From Syntrophaceae bacterium UBA5744 (GTDB lineage: Bacteria; Desulfobacterota; Syntrophia; Syntrophales; UBA2192), in NCBI GenBank assembly GCA_002419215.1, contig DIFQ01000058.1, positions 1-12,586 on the forward strand: a DNA stretch of 12,586 nt, written 5' to 3'. Below the pieces are notes generated by a model. It searched no databases and was not told the DNA's origin. It saw only the letters and a list, made by a program, of their open reading frames with translations. Positions 6,196 through 12,586 of the stretch are shown piece after piece. Each line of letters opens with the position of its first letter. Within the stretch, counting starts at the first letter, position 1. Both the position numbers and the translations under genes were made by a program.

Positions 6196-6342
6196 GCCGT
6201 TGCGCGACACTGCCGGAACCCGGGGCACCATCAGGATCCCCAGCAACGAAATGGCGGGGAGACGGAGCGCAACCAACCGTGCATCGATTGATCGTGGAGT
6301 TTGAATCAGCAATTCTCACTCTCCCCGCCTCACGGAGAATTT

Positions 6343-8157
6343 ATGCCTGACTCGAAAAGCGCATCCGGCAAGAAAGCAATTCTCGACAAGGATACCCTGT
6401 CAAACGGCATGGAATCTCACGAATCATATTACAATCACGAGAAAATCGATTGCTATGCATTATTCGAAGCAATCGACTCTCCCGTGTCACTCCTTGATAC
6501 GAAATATCGATATCAATACGTAAATGGAGCTTATGAAAAATATCTTGGAATTCCAAAAGACCAAATAATCGGCAAAACTCCAGCCATAATTATTGGAGAA
6601 AAGTCATTCGAAGAGGATATCAAGCCAAAAATCAGCAAATGCTTGAATGGGGAGCGGATATCGTTCTCACTATGGGTAAATTATCCGCTCATTGGAAAAC
6701 GATATATGGACGTACTCTATTCTCCAAGAATTACGAAAAGCGGGGAAATTGAAGGAGTTTTACACATATCTCGAGATTTTACAGACAAATATTATCTTGA
6801 GCAAAGATCCACATCAATAGCTGAAATCGCTTTCAGTTGTTTTTTTGTTGTCGATATGAATGGACGGATACTGGAAACAAACGAACATGGCACGGAAATG
6901 CTTGGCTACAGCCAGCAGGAATTTCTTGCCATGCACATATGGGATATCGACTTCCTTGAAGGCAAGGAGGAAACGCTCCGCCGCATCACGGAAATCGCGA
7001 ACCTGAAACAGGTCCGATTCGAAACGAAGGAGCGGTGCAAGAACGGGAGAGTCATAGATGTCGAGGTCAGCGCGACCTATTCGGACCACGATGGCGGCAA
7101 GGTGTATGCCTTCGTGCGGGACCTGTCGCCCTTCCGGGAAAAAGAGAGGGAGATCCAGGAGAGCGAGGCGCGGTTCAAGGCCCTGCACAACGCATCCTTC
7201 GGCGGGATAGCCATCCATGACAAGGGCGTCATCCTGGACTGCAACCGCGGTCTGTCAGAGATTTCCGGATACGCCGAAGAGGAGCTCATCGGCATGGACG
7301 GTCTGCGGCTCATCGCGGAACGATCCAGAAGCGAGGTCATGCGCAATATCCTCACGGGCTACGAGAAGCCCTACGAAGTCTTCGGGGTTCGGAAGAACGG
7401 CGAGGAGTATCCGGTCCGCCTCGAGGCCCGCAACTTCCCCTACAAGGGCAGGCTGGTCCGCGCCGTGGAATTCCGCGACATCACCGAGATCCGCCGGGCC
7501 ATGGAGGAACAGGCGGCCCTCAAGGCCAGGCTCACGGCCCTGTGGCACATCTCGCGTATGGTCGAGGCGGGCTATCGCGAGCTCTGCGATCTGGTGATCG
7601 AGGAGATTCGGAACCTCACGGACAGTCAGTACTCGTTTTTCGGCTTTCTCGACGAGCAGGAATGCGAAATGTCCATCCATTCCTGGTCCCGGGACGCGAT
7701 GCTCGAGTGTGCGGTCGGAAACAGCCCCATCCACTTCCCCATAGAGAAGGCCGGGATCTGGGCCAGAGCCGTGCTCGAGCGGCAGTCCGTCGTCATCGGG
7801 GACTACGGCCGGACCACGGAATGCAAGCGCGGGCTCCCCCCGGGACACGTGCCCATCAGAAACCTCCTTTCCGTACCGATTCTCCGGGACAACAAAGTCG
7901 TGGCCCTCGCAGTGGTGGCCAACAAGCCGGCCGGGTACACCCAGGACGATATCAACCAGGTTTCCGCCTTCGTGAACAGCGCCATTCTCCTCCTTGAGCA
8001 GCGCCGCATCAAGAATGAACTCAAGATCAGCGAGGAGCGCCTATCCCTGGCCGTGGAAATGGCGAATATGGGCCACTGGGAACTGGATCTTGTCCACCAT
8101 GACGTTCACCTTCAACGAACAGTTCTATTCCCTCTACTGCACTACGAGCGCACGTGA
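6343..8157 (+). CDS. N-terminal sensory part of the split hybrid kinase (PAS-PAS-PAS-GAF)
   Basis: As sequenced, this frame encodes 604 residues. ATG 6343 has GGAG five bases upstream. It holds PAS domains at about 36-150, 158-270 and 275-390 and a GAF domain at 405-555, recognisable by GIWARAVLERQ, PPGHVPIRNLLSVPI and VANKPAGYTQDD. It then enters a fourth PAS domain (RLSLAVEMANMGHWELDLVHH) and leaves the family match at about residue 587; the last 17 residues are out-of-frame. The first part, to about 6950, uses many A- or T-ending codons and is far poorer in GC than what follows (21 of 60 G+C at 6541-6600 against 41 of 60 at 7441-7500). Alone it has no kinase domain, so if translated as is it could only be a soluble sensor fragment. 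Confidence 0.8.
   Translation: MPDSKSASGKKAILDKDTLSNGMESHESYYNHEKIDCYALFEAIDSPVSLLDTKYRYQYVNGAYEKYLGIPKDQIIGKTPAIIIGEKSFEEDIKPKISKCLNGERISFSLWVNYPLIGKRYMDVLYSPRITKSGEIEGVLHISRDFTDKYYLEQRSTSIAEIAFSCFFVVDMNGRILETNEHGTEMLGYSQQEFLAMHIWDIDFLEGKEETLRRITEIANLKQVRFETKERCKNGRVIDVEVSATYSDHDGGKVYAFVRDLSPFREKEREIQESEARFKALHNASFGGIAIHDKGVILDCNRGLSEISGYAEEELIGMDGLRLIAERSRSEVMRNILTGYEKPYEVFGVRKNGEEYPVRLEARNFPYKGRLVRAVEFRDITEIRRAMEEQAALKARLTALWHISRMVEAGYRELCDLVIEEIRNLTDSQYSFFGFLDEQECEMSIHSWSRDAMLECAVGNSPIHFPIEKAGIWARAVLERQSVVIGDYGRTTECKRGLPPGHVPIRNLLSVPILRDNKVVALAVVANKPAGYTQDDINQVSAFVNSAILLLEQRRIKNELKISEERLSLAVEMANMGHWELDLVHHDVHLQRTVLFPLLHYERT
8101..8104 (+). other. First frameshift site in the hybrid kinase
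   Basis: Similarity to PAS domains switches from the first to the second frame here. Dropping the G at 8101 gives CAT ACG TTC ACC TTC, encoding HTFTF, the normal start of a PAS core strand. No homopolymer or recognised slippery sequence is present at this point, so it looks like a simple insertion or a sequence error. Confidence 0.7.
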
Positions 8158-8464
8158 AGGCGGCTTCCTCATGCCTGCCGAGACATACGCGCGCGAATTC
8201 GTCCACCCGGACGAAGCGTGGCTCGTCGCATCGGAGATCGAAAAGATCTTGTCCGGGGCGTACGATGGTCGCACGGCGCACATCGAGCACCGCATCATCA
8301 GGAGAGACGGCGATATTCGCGACATCGTAGTCCGCTATATGGTGACCAAGGACAACACCGGAAAATACATCAAGGCCATCGGAGTCAATCAGGACATCAC
8401 CGAGCGAAAACGCGTCGAGGAAGCGCCTCAAAAAAAGCGAAGAGCGGTTTCGAGTCCTCTTTGA
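8102..8464 (+). pseudogene. Middle fragment of the split hybrid kinase (fourth PAS domain)
   Basis: This second-frame segment carries the rest of the fourth PAS domain: TFTFNEQFYSLYCTTSAREG, an FVHPDE motif and the closing IGVNQDITERKR signature. It has no start codon with a ribosome site of its own and makes sense only as a continuation of the upstream frame after loss of one base near 8101. It runs to a stop at 8462-8464, but family similarity shifts to the next frame at about 8426. Confidence 0.75.
8423..8438 (+). other. Second frameshift site in the hybrid kinase, next to a run of seven A
   Basis: Reading GCG CTC AAA AAA AGC (one C of 8426-8427 removed) gives ALKKS, the usual linker before SEERFR. 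Alternatively, losing one A from the A7 run (8430-8436) gives APQKS and also restores the frame. The A7 run is a plausible place for polymerase slippage, replication error or sequencing error. Confidence 0.7.
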
Positions 8465-8522
8465 GAGGTCACCGGACCCCCTGTTCATCTGGCGCAAGGA
8501 CGACACGCTCTTTGACGCGAAC

Positions 8523-10340
8523 ATGGCCGCCTGCAGGCTGCTGGGATACGACCGCGACGAACTCCTGCGGCTTTCGCTGACGGACATCCAGGCCCCTTCG
8601 GTCCGGGGAACGCGCGGGTCAACCGTGCTCGCGGAATTGCATCGGCATCATTTCGAGGGCGCGGACCTGCATAAAGACGGGACGGAGATCCCCGTCGAAA
8701 TCGTCACCGTCCCTATCCAGCTCGCGGAGCAGGAGTATGCGTTCTCCTCTGTCCGCGACATTTCGACCCGGAAAAAGGCGGAACGGCTTCTGGCGGAAAT
8801 CAAGAACGAGTTTGAAAGCATATTTGAAAATTCCCAGGTCGGCATCATGCTGCTGCGGAAAGGACGCGTTCTTGCCAGGGCGAATCAGCGCCTGGCGGAA
8901 ATATTCGGCTACGAGTCGGCTGATGGCATGATCGGGTTAAACGTACGCGAACTGCATGTAGACCAAGAACACTTCCTCGATTTTGGAAACAGATATTACG
9001 ACAAACTGACGCAAAACAACCAGAAACAGATCGACTATCAGCTCAGGAAGAAAAACGGCGCCACGGTCTGGTGCACCCTGTCCGGCAAGGCCCTGGACCC
9101 CTCGGACCTCGACAAGGGGGTCATATGGGTAGTGGACGACATATCCAACCGTAAAACCATGGAAGATCAGCTCATCCGCGCCAAGCTGGAGGCGGAAGCG
9201 GCCAACAGGACCAAGAGCGAATTCCTGGCGAACATGAGCCACGAAATCCGGACCCCGCTCAACGGCATCAGCGGCATGATGCAGCTTCTGCAGACGACCG
9301 CCCTGGATCAGGAGCAGGAAGAGTACGTCGATATGGCCGTCCGCTCCACGAACCGTCTGACAAGGCTGCTCACGGACATCCTGGACATCTCCAGGATCGA
9401 AACGGGGCGGCTCGAATTCTATCGCAAGGAGTTCCTCGTCCGCGACCTCGCACAGTCGGTCACCGAACTCTTCGACGTCATCTACAAGGACAAGCATGTC
9501 CCGCTGGTGTGCAGGATCGACCCCGACACGCCGCAGACCCTCGTCGGGGACGAGGCGAGGATCAGGCAGATCCTCTTCAACCTGGTGGGCAACGCCTTCA
9601 AGTTCACCGACCGGGGCGCCATCACCCTTGAAATCTACCCCATCGACTCACCGGCGAGCGCCGGGCTCAGGGTCGCCTTCTCCGTGCACGACACGGGGAT
9701 CGGCATCCCGGAAGACAGGCTCAAGGATCTGTTCACGCCCTTTGTGCAGGTCGACACGGCGTACAGCAGGGCATACCAGGGGGCCGGACTCGGCCTGGCC
9801 ATCGTCAAGCGCCTAGTCACCCTCATGGAGGGGCATATCATCATGGACACGTTGCCCGGCGAGGGAACGTCCGCCCACGTGATCCTGCCCTTCGGGCGCA
9901 ATGGAGAGGCGAGCCCTCAAAGCAACGCCCAACCGGCCGCAGCCGTAAGCCCCCTTCCTGCGGCCAGCGTCCTGCTGGTCGAGGACGACCTGTCCAACCA
10001 GTATTTCATGCAGAGGCTCCTGGAAAAGGCGGGGGTGCGGTCGGCCACGGCGGAGAACGGCCTCGAAGCGCTTGAACGGTGGGAGTCAGGTGATTTCGAC
10101 TGCATCCTCATGGACATCCAGATGCCGGTCATGGACGGAATCGAGGCGACAAAGGCAATCCGGAATTCCGAAGCCGGCGCAAAAGCCGACATTCCCATCA
10201 TCGCCCTGACCTCCTTCGCCATGGCCGGAGACCGGGAAAAGTTTCTCGCCGCGGGCATGAACGAGTACCTCAGCAAGCCCGTCCATCTGGACGATCTCAA
10301 GGAAGTCCTCGACAAGGTCACAAAACGCAATAAGGCATGA
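8523..10340 (+). CDS. C-terminal part of the split hybrid kinase (PAS-PAS-HisKA-HATPase-REC)
   Basis: The third frame is homologous from 8427, but its first ATG is at 8523 and has no ribosome site. It includes the end of one PAS domain and a second full PAS, then HisKA with the H box MSHEIRTPLNG (His codon 9240-9242), a Bergerat ATPase with LFNLVGNAFKFTD (N box), HDTGIGIPEDRL (G1), FTPFVQVD (F box) and GAGLGLAIVKRL (G2), and a receiver domain with VEDD, the phosphoacceptor Asp in LMDIQMPVMDG (codon 10113-10115), the LTSFA switch Thr/Ser and a conserved Lys in LSKP. All catalytic residues are present. It would probably hand phosphate to a histidine phosphotransfer protein that is not in this window. 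If expressed separately from ATG 8523 it would be a 605-residue kinase lacking the GAF and early PAS inputs. Confidence 0.85.
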   Translation: MAACRLLGYDRDELLRLSLTDIQAPSVRGTRGSTVLAELHRHHFEGADLHKDGTEIPVEIVTVPIQLAEQEYAFSSVRDISTRKKAERLLAEIKNEFESIFENSQVGIMLLRKGRVLARANQRLAEIFGYESADGMIGLNVRELHVDQEHFLDFGNRYYDKLTQNNQKQIDYQLRKKNGATVWCTLSGKALDPSDLDKGVIWVVDDISNRKTMEDQLIRAKLEAEAANRTKSEFLANMSHEIRTPLNGISGMMQLLQTTALDQEQEEYVDMAVRSTNRLTRLLTDILDISRIETGRLEFYRKEFLVRDLAQSVTELFDVIYKDKHVPLVCRIDPDTPQTLVGDEARIRQILFNLVGNAFKFTDRGAITLEIYPIDSPASAGLRVAFSVHDTGIGIPEDRLKDLFTPFVQVDTAYSRAYQGAGLGLAIVKRLVTLMEGHIIMDTLPGEGTSAHVILPFGRNGEASPQSNAQPAAAVSPLPAASVLLVEDDLSNQYFMQRLLEKAGVRSATAENGLEALERWESGDFDCILMDIQMPVMDGIEATKAIRNSEAGAKADIPIIALTSFAMAGDREKFLAAGMNEYLSKPVHLDDLKEVLDKVTKRNKA

Positions 10341-10425
10341 CAGCGAGCCATGGCCTGAAATAGACTGCTTGTATGAAACAAAATTACACGTAAAGATTCT
10401 TAACGATGATCCGCCATGAAGGGCA

Positions 10426-10467
10426 CCGCGTTCACCGCAGAACGCTGATAGACGAATCGTAACGCGG
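10426..10467 (+). repeat. Competing inverted repeats upstream of cheD
   Basis: CCGCGTT at 10426-10432 is a perfect 7-bp complement of AACGCGG at 10461-10467. Its inner five bases GCGTT (10428-10432) can instead pair with AACGC at 10441-10445. The two hairpins cannot form together. The region lies between the hybrid kinase stop and cheD. Without a T-tract or expression data its role is open. Confidence 0.35.
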
Positions 10468-10495
10468 CATATGGACTTATCCAGCAATCCACTTC

Positions 10496-11029
10496 ATGCA
10501 ATCCAGACAATTTTCGCCATTATTCCCCGCGAGTTCCGAAGAGGCGACACTCGACAATGTATACCTCCTCATCGGCCAGGGTGGGGTTTTCCGTGTCCCA
10601 ACCCTTGTCCAGACGGTACTAGGATCCTGCATTTCAGTGACCATGCACTGTCGCAGACGACGCTGCGGCGGAACGTTCCATGCTTTCCTGCCGAGTTATG
10701 AAGAATTCAAATCGGCAGATTCCGCAGATGACCACTTCCGCTACGTCGACACATCAGTCAAACGACTTCTGCAAGACTTTGCATGGATGGGAATCTCCCC
10801 AAAAGATCTCGAATGCAAACTGTTCGGCGGCGCATCACCGCTACATCAACATCTTCGCGCCTCGATGGGAATCCGCAATATCCAGGCCGCACACGCGGCT
10901 CTCGCCGAGGCGGGCCTGACGGTCAAAGCCTCCAGCGTCGGGGGTGACGTCGGACGCAAAATACTCTTTCGGACCGATACGGGCCTCGTACTCCAGAAGA
11001 CATTCAGCGTCAGGAGCAGACGTGATTGA
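10496..11029 (+). CDS. cheD: CheD-family chemoreceptor glutamine deamidase
   Basis: CheD hydrolyses specific glutamines on methyl-accepting chemotaxis proteins to glutamate and, in some species, pairs with CheC. This 177-residue protein has the full family core. TVLGSC at 40-45 supplies the catalytic Cys45. GGTFHAFLP at 58-66 supplies His62, 17 residues later as in the characterised Thermotoga enzyme. The C-terminal part has LFGGAS, MGIRN near 123-127 and VGGDVGRKILFRTDTG. There is no signal peptide, so it acts in the cytoplasm. ATG 10496 has no clear ribosome site. In-frame sequence upstream runs back to a stop at 10460-10462 without a better start, so initiation may be weak or the start non-standard. 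No che genes or chemoreceptors are visible nearby, so it is an orphan here. The gene converges on the diguanylate cyclase, with 58 bases between stops. Confidence 0.9.
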   Translation: MQSRQFSPLFPASSEEATLDNVYLLIGQGGVFRVPTLVQTVLGSCISVTMHCRRRRCGGTFHAFLPSYEEFKSADSADDHFRYVDTSVKRLLQDFAWMGISPKDLECKLFGGASPLHQHLRASMGIRNIQAAHAALAEAGLTVKASSVGGDVGRKILFRTDTGLVLQKTFSVRSRRD

Positions 11030-11087
11030 TCTGAAACATGCCACGTCGATACGAGCAGAACGCATGATCCACCACGGAAATCTAGTT

Positions 11088-12586
11088 TCAAATCTTTTTG
11101 AAGCGAGCCTTGTCCTCGTACATCATCGTGTCGGCGTGCCGGCACAACGATGCCGCATCGTTTCCGTGATCCGGAAAAACAGCCGCTCCGATGCTCGCCG
11201 AAATGGCAACCGTCTGGCCATCGAGGTTGAAGGGTTCGGTCAGCGACTGACCGATCTTCAGGACCACGTCTTCGACATCCGCTGAACGTTCGAGGGTCGG
11301 CAGAAGGACGACAAACTCATCTCCGCCTATGCGGGCCACCGTATCCGAAGCGCGCAGGGCGGACTCGATCCTGCGGGCCACGGATTGAAGCAAGAGGTCG
11401 CCGATGCCGTGGCCATAGGTATCGTTGACCGGCTTGAAATCATTCAGATCAACGAACATCACCGCAAGACCCCGCCGTTCGCGTCTGGCCAAGGCCAGGG
11501 CCCGGTCCAGGCGATCAAAGAACAGCGTCCGATTGGGCAAGGATGTCAGCGGGTCGTGCTGAGCCATGAAATGGATCTTCTCCTCAATTGCCTTGCGTTC
11601 GGTGATATCCGACAGAAAGTTCAGGGATGCGGGACGACCGCCCCACTCGACCCGGGCCCCGCTGACCTCGACCCACGCGACAGCACCGTCTTTACGCAAC
11701 ATGCGCATCTGGTACCGCGGTATGACATGGCCATCCATGCGCAGCCTGTGATTCTCCAGCACCGCTTTCCTGTCTTCCGGGAATACCAGATGTATGAAAG
11801 GCCAACTTCTCATCTCGTCTGCCGTGTAACCCGTGATGACCGACATCATCGGATTCGTGTAGGCGAGGTACTCTTCCTGCACCACCACGATCCCCTCCTG
11901 AGCGGTTTCGACCAAGAGACGGTATCGCTCTTCGCTCTCACGCAACGCAGACTCCACCTCTGTGCGAGCAACCATATCCCGACGCAGTTGTTCGCCCAGC
12001 AAGGCCAGATCCCGGTTCTTCCTGCGTATGACCGTGATCCAGACCAAGCCCATGCCGACCACTGCCAAAAAGCCGGACACGACCTTGAACAGCAGCCCGT
12101 AATCGTTTCGCGTTGTCACGGATATGGAAACATGCCGACTGACGATCTCGTTGACTTCCTGGGGCGTCAGCGTGGCCACGGCTTTGTCCAGAATATCCTT
12201 CAGCACAGGCTTTTCCCTGGTCACCCCGATGCGCATCCGGTTGGCGTATGCCGGGATCTCGCCGGCGATCTTCAGGTTGAACCACCCTTCTTTCTTGATG
12301 GTATATGCGGCCATGGTCAGCGAACGCATCGTCATGTCCGCTTCTCGGCTTTCCACCAGACGAAACGCCTCGGCCTCCGACTCGACAAGGGTCAGGCGCA
12401 CATTGGGGTAGTCTCTGCGGATGCGCTCCTCAACGCTCGTCCCCTTGGGCAGGACCATCGTTTCATTGGAAATGGCCGCAAGATTGGGGATGTAGTCGTG
12501 CTCGGCCCGGGTCACGATGACGTTGTGCTCTGGGATAGGGTTTTCTTGGAAACCGAATTGGGAGTAGAGAGACTCCCCATGAGGTG
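11088..12586 (-). CDS. Membrane diguanylate cyclase with periplasmic solute-binding-like sensor, PAS and GGDEF (5' partial)
   Basis: Makes cyclic di-GMP in response to an external ligand. Reading leftward, the frame is open from the window end, so the N-terminus, including any signal or first membrane segment, is missing; the GTG at 12515 is only an internal codon. Visible order: a periplasmic domain resembling the second lobe of SBP_bac_3 amino-acid-binding proteins (LPKGTSVEERIRRDYPNVRL, later VESREADMTMRSL), one membrane helix (about 12095-12027), a short coiled linker, a PAS domain (about 11942-11585, SEERYRLLVETAQEG to ITERKAIEE), then a full GGDEF domain starting QHDPLTSLPNR. The active-site GGDEF is intact (11313-11327), and an RxxD product-inhibition site (RASD, 11343-11354) sits five residues before it. 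No EAL domain is attached. The very C-terminus (MMYEDKARFKKI) departs somewhat from the common ending. Confidence 0.93.
   Translation of the reverse strand, partial: PHGESLYSQFGFQENPIPEHNVIVTRAEHDYIPNLAAISNETMVLPKGTSVEERIRRDYPNVRLTLVESEAEAFRLVESREADMTMRSLTMAAYTIKKEGWFNLKIAGEIPAYANRMRIGVTREKPVLKDILDKAVATLTPQEVNEIVSRHVSISVTTRNDYGLLFKVVSGFLAVVGMGLVWITVIRRKNRDLALLGEQLRRDMVARTEVESALRESEERYRLLVETAQEGIVVVQEEYLAYTNPMMSVITGYTADEMRSWPFIHLVFPEDRKAVLENHRLRMDGHVIPRYQMRMLRKDGAVAWVEVSGARVEWGGRPASLNFLSDITERKAIEEKIHFMAQHDPLTSLPNRTLFFDRLDRALALARRERRGLAVMFVDLNDFKPVNDTYGHGIGDLLLQSVARRIESALRASDTVARIGGDEFVVLLPTLERSADVEDVVLKIGQSLTEPFNLDGQTVAISASIGAAVFPDHGNDAASLCRHADTMMYEDKARFKKI

Larger units (their letters stand above)
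5988..6342. other. Noncoding leader region of the hybrid kinase
   Basis: No convincing gene was seen here. It contains a 6-bp inverted repeat (GCGTTG 6000-6005, CAACGC 6023-6028), a 7-bp one (GACGGAA 6052-6058, TTCCGTC 6066-6072), a promoter candidate at 6132-6161, and direct repeats at 6171-6195. The ribosome site GGAG at 6334-6337 lies five bases before ATG 6343. A TTG at 6301 is in frame with the kinase but has no ribosome site, so ATG 6343 is preferred. Confidence 0.6.
6343..10340 (+). pseudogene. Hybrid sensor histidine kinase, six PAS plus GAF, HisKA, HATPase, receiver; two frameshifts
   Basis: Continuous homology to a single multi-sensor hybrid kinase runs through three frames. It reads in the frame of 6343 to about 8101, then one frame over to about 8426, then one frame over again to 10340. 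Each jump is explained by one extra base. Removing one base near 8101 restores LVHHTFTFNEQFYSLY, and one at 8426-8427 restores EEALKKSEERFR, both normal PAS and linker sequences. The repaired protein would be about 1331 residues: PAS (36-150), PAS (158-270), PAS (275-390), GAF (405-555), PAS (565-690), PAS (698-815), PAS (818-935), HisKA with His966, HATPase, and receiver with Asp1257. No membrane segment is seen. All kinase and receiver key residues are intact, which argues for recent mutation, sequencing error or recoding rather than long decay. Confidence 0.85.

Noticed and set aside
10391..10420. Sigma-28 (flagellar) promoter upstream of cheD
   Set aside because: A TAAAG element is present, but the matching GCCGATAA-like element is poor and at the wrong distance.
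11081..11103. Terminator between cheD and the diguanylate cyclase
   Set aside because: A short AT-rich inverted repeat (TTCAAA/TTTGAA) is present, but it is weak and overlaps the end of the cyclase coding region.

Overview
The window is a high-GC bacterial chromosome segment whose gene content (zinc ABC permease with a Fur-family regulator, DctP-type TRAP transporter, many PAS-domain kinases, CheD, diguanylate cyclase) fits a Desulfovibrionales-like sulfate reducer. That placement is an inference from protein style and GC content, not a proof. The 5' end of the first gene and the 5' end of the last gene (minus strand) both lie outside the window.

Layout. (1) 1-1226, plus strand: the end of an ABC-3 family zinc/manganese permease (znuB-like), then a Fur-family repressor (Zur-like) that starts inside the permease stop codon (GTGA overlap). 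(2) 1272-1297: a strong hairpin terminator shared by convergent genes. (3) 4266 down to 1322, minus strand: a complete TRAP operon dctP-dctQ-dctM. (4) 4267-4702: an AT-rich divergent control region with candidate sigma-70 elements for both directions and two perfect palindromes. (5) 4703-5911, plus: a soluble PAS histidine kinase with a cysteine cluster in its PAS domain. (6) 5912-6342: noncoding, with a strong nested inverted repeat, a promoter candidate and direct repeats. (7) 6343-10340, plus: one very large hybrid kinase (PAS-PAS-PAS-GAF-PAS-PAS-PAS-HisKA-HATPase-REC, about 1331 residues if repaired), split into three reading frames by two apparent one-base insertions near 8101 and 8426. 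(8) 10496-11029, plus: a CheD chemoreceptor deamidase. (9) 11088-12586, minus: a membrane diguanylate cyclase with a periplasmic solute-binding-like sensor, PAS and an intact GGDEF domain, truncated by the window end.

How the genes may work together. The first two genes are a classic zinc uptake/regulation pair. The TRAP operon imports an organic acid (C4-dicarboxylate is the best guess), and the divergent kinase is well placed to sense a related or redox cue, although no partner response regulator is present. The right half gathers three signalling outputs (phosphorelay, chemoreceptor modification, c-di-GMP). Adjacency is the only evidence linking them. No RNA genes, insertion sequences, CRISPR arrays or phage genes were seen. 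The most notable points are the doubly frameshifted hybrid kinase with an unusually AT-rich N-terminal sensor part, the cysteine-cluster PAS kinase, and the structured intergenic regions.
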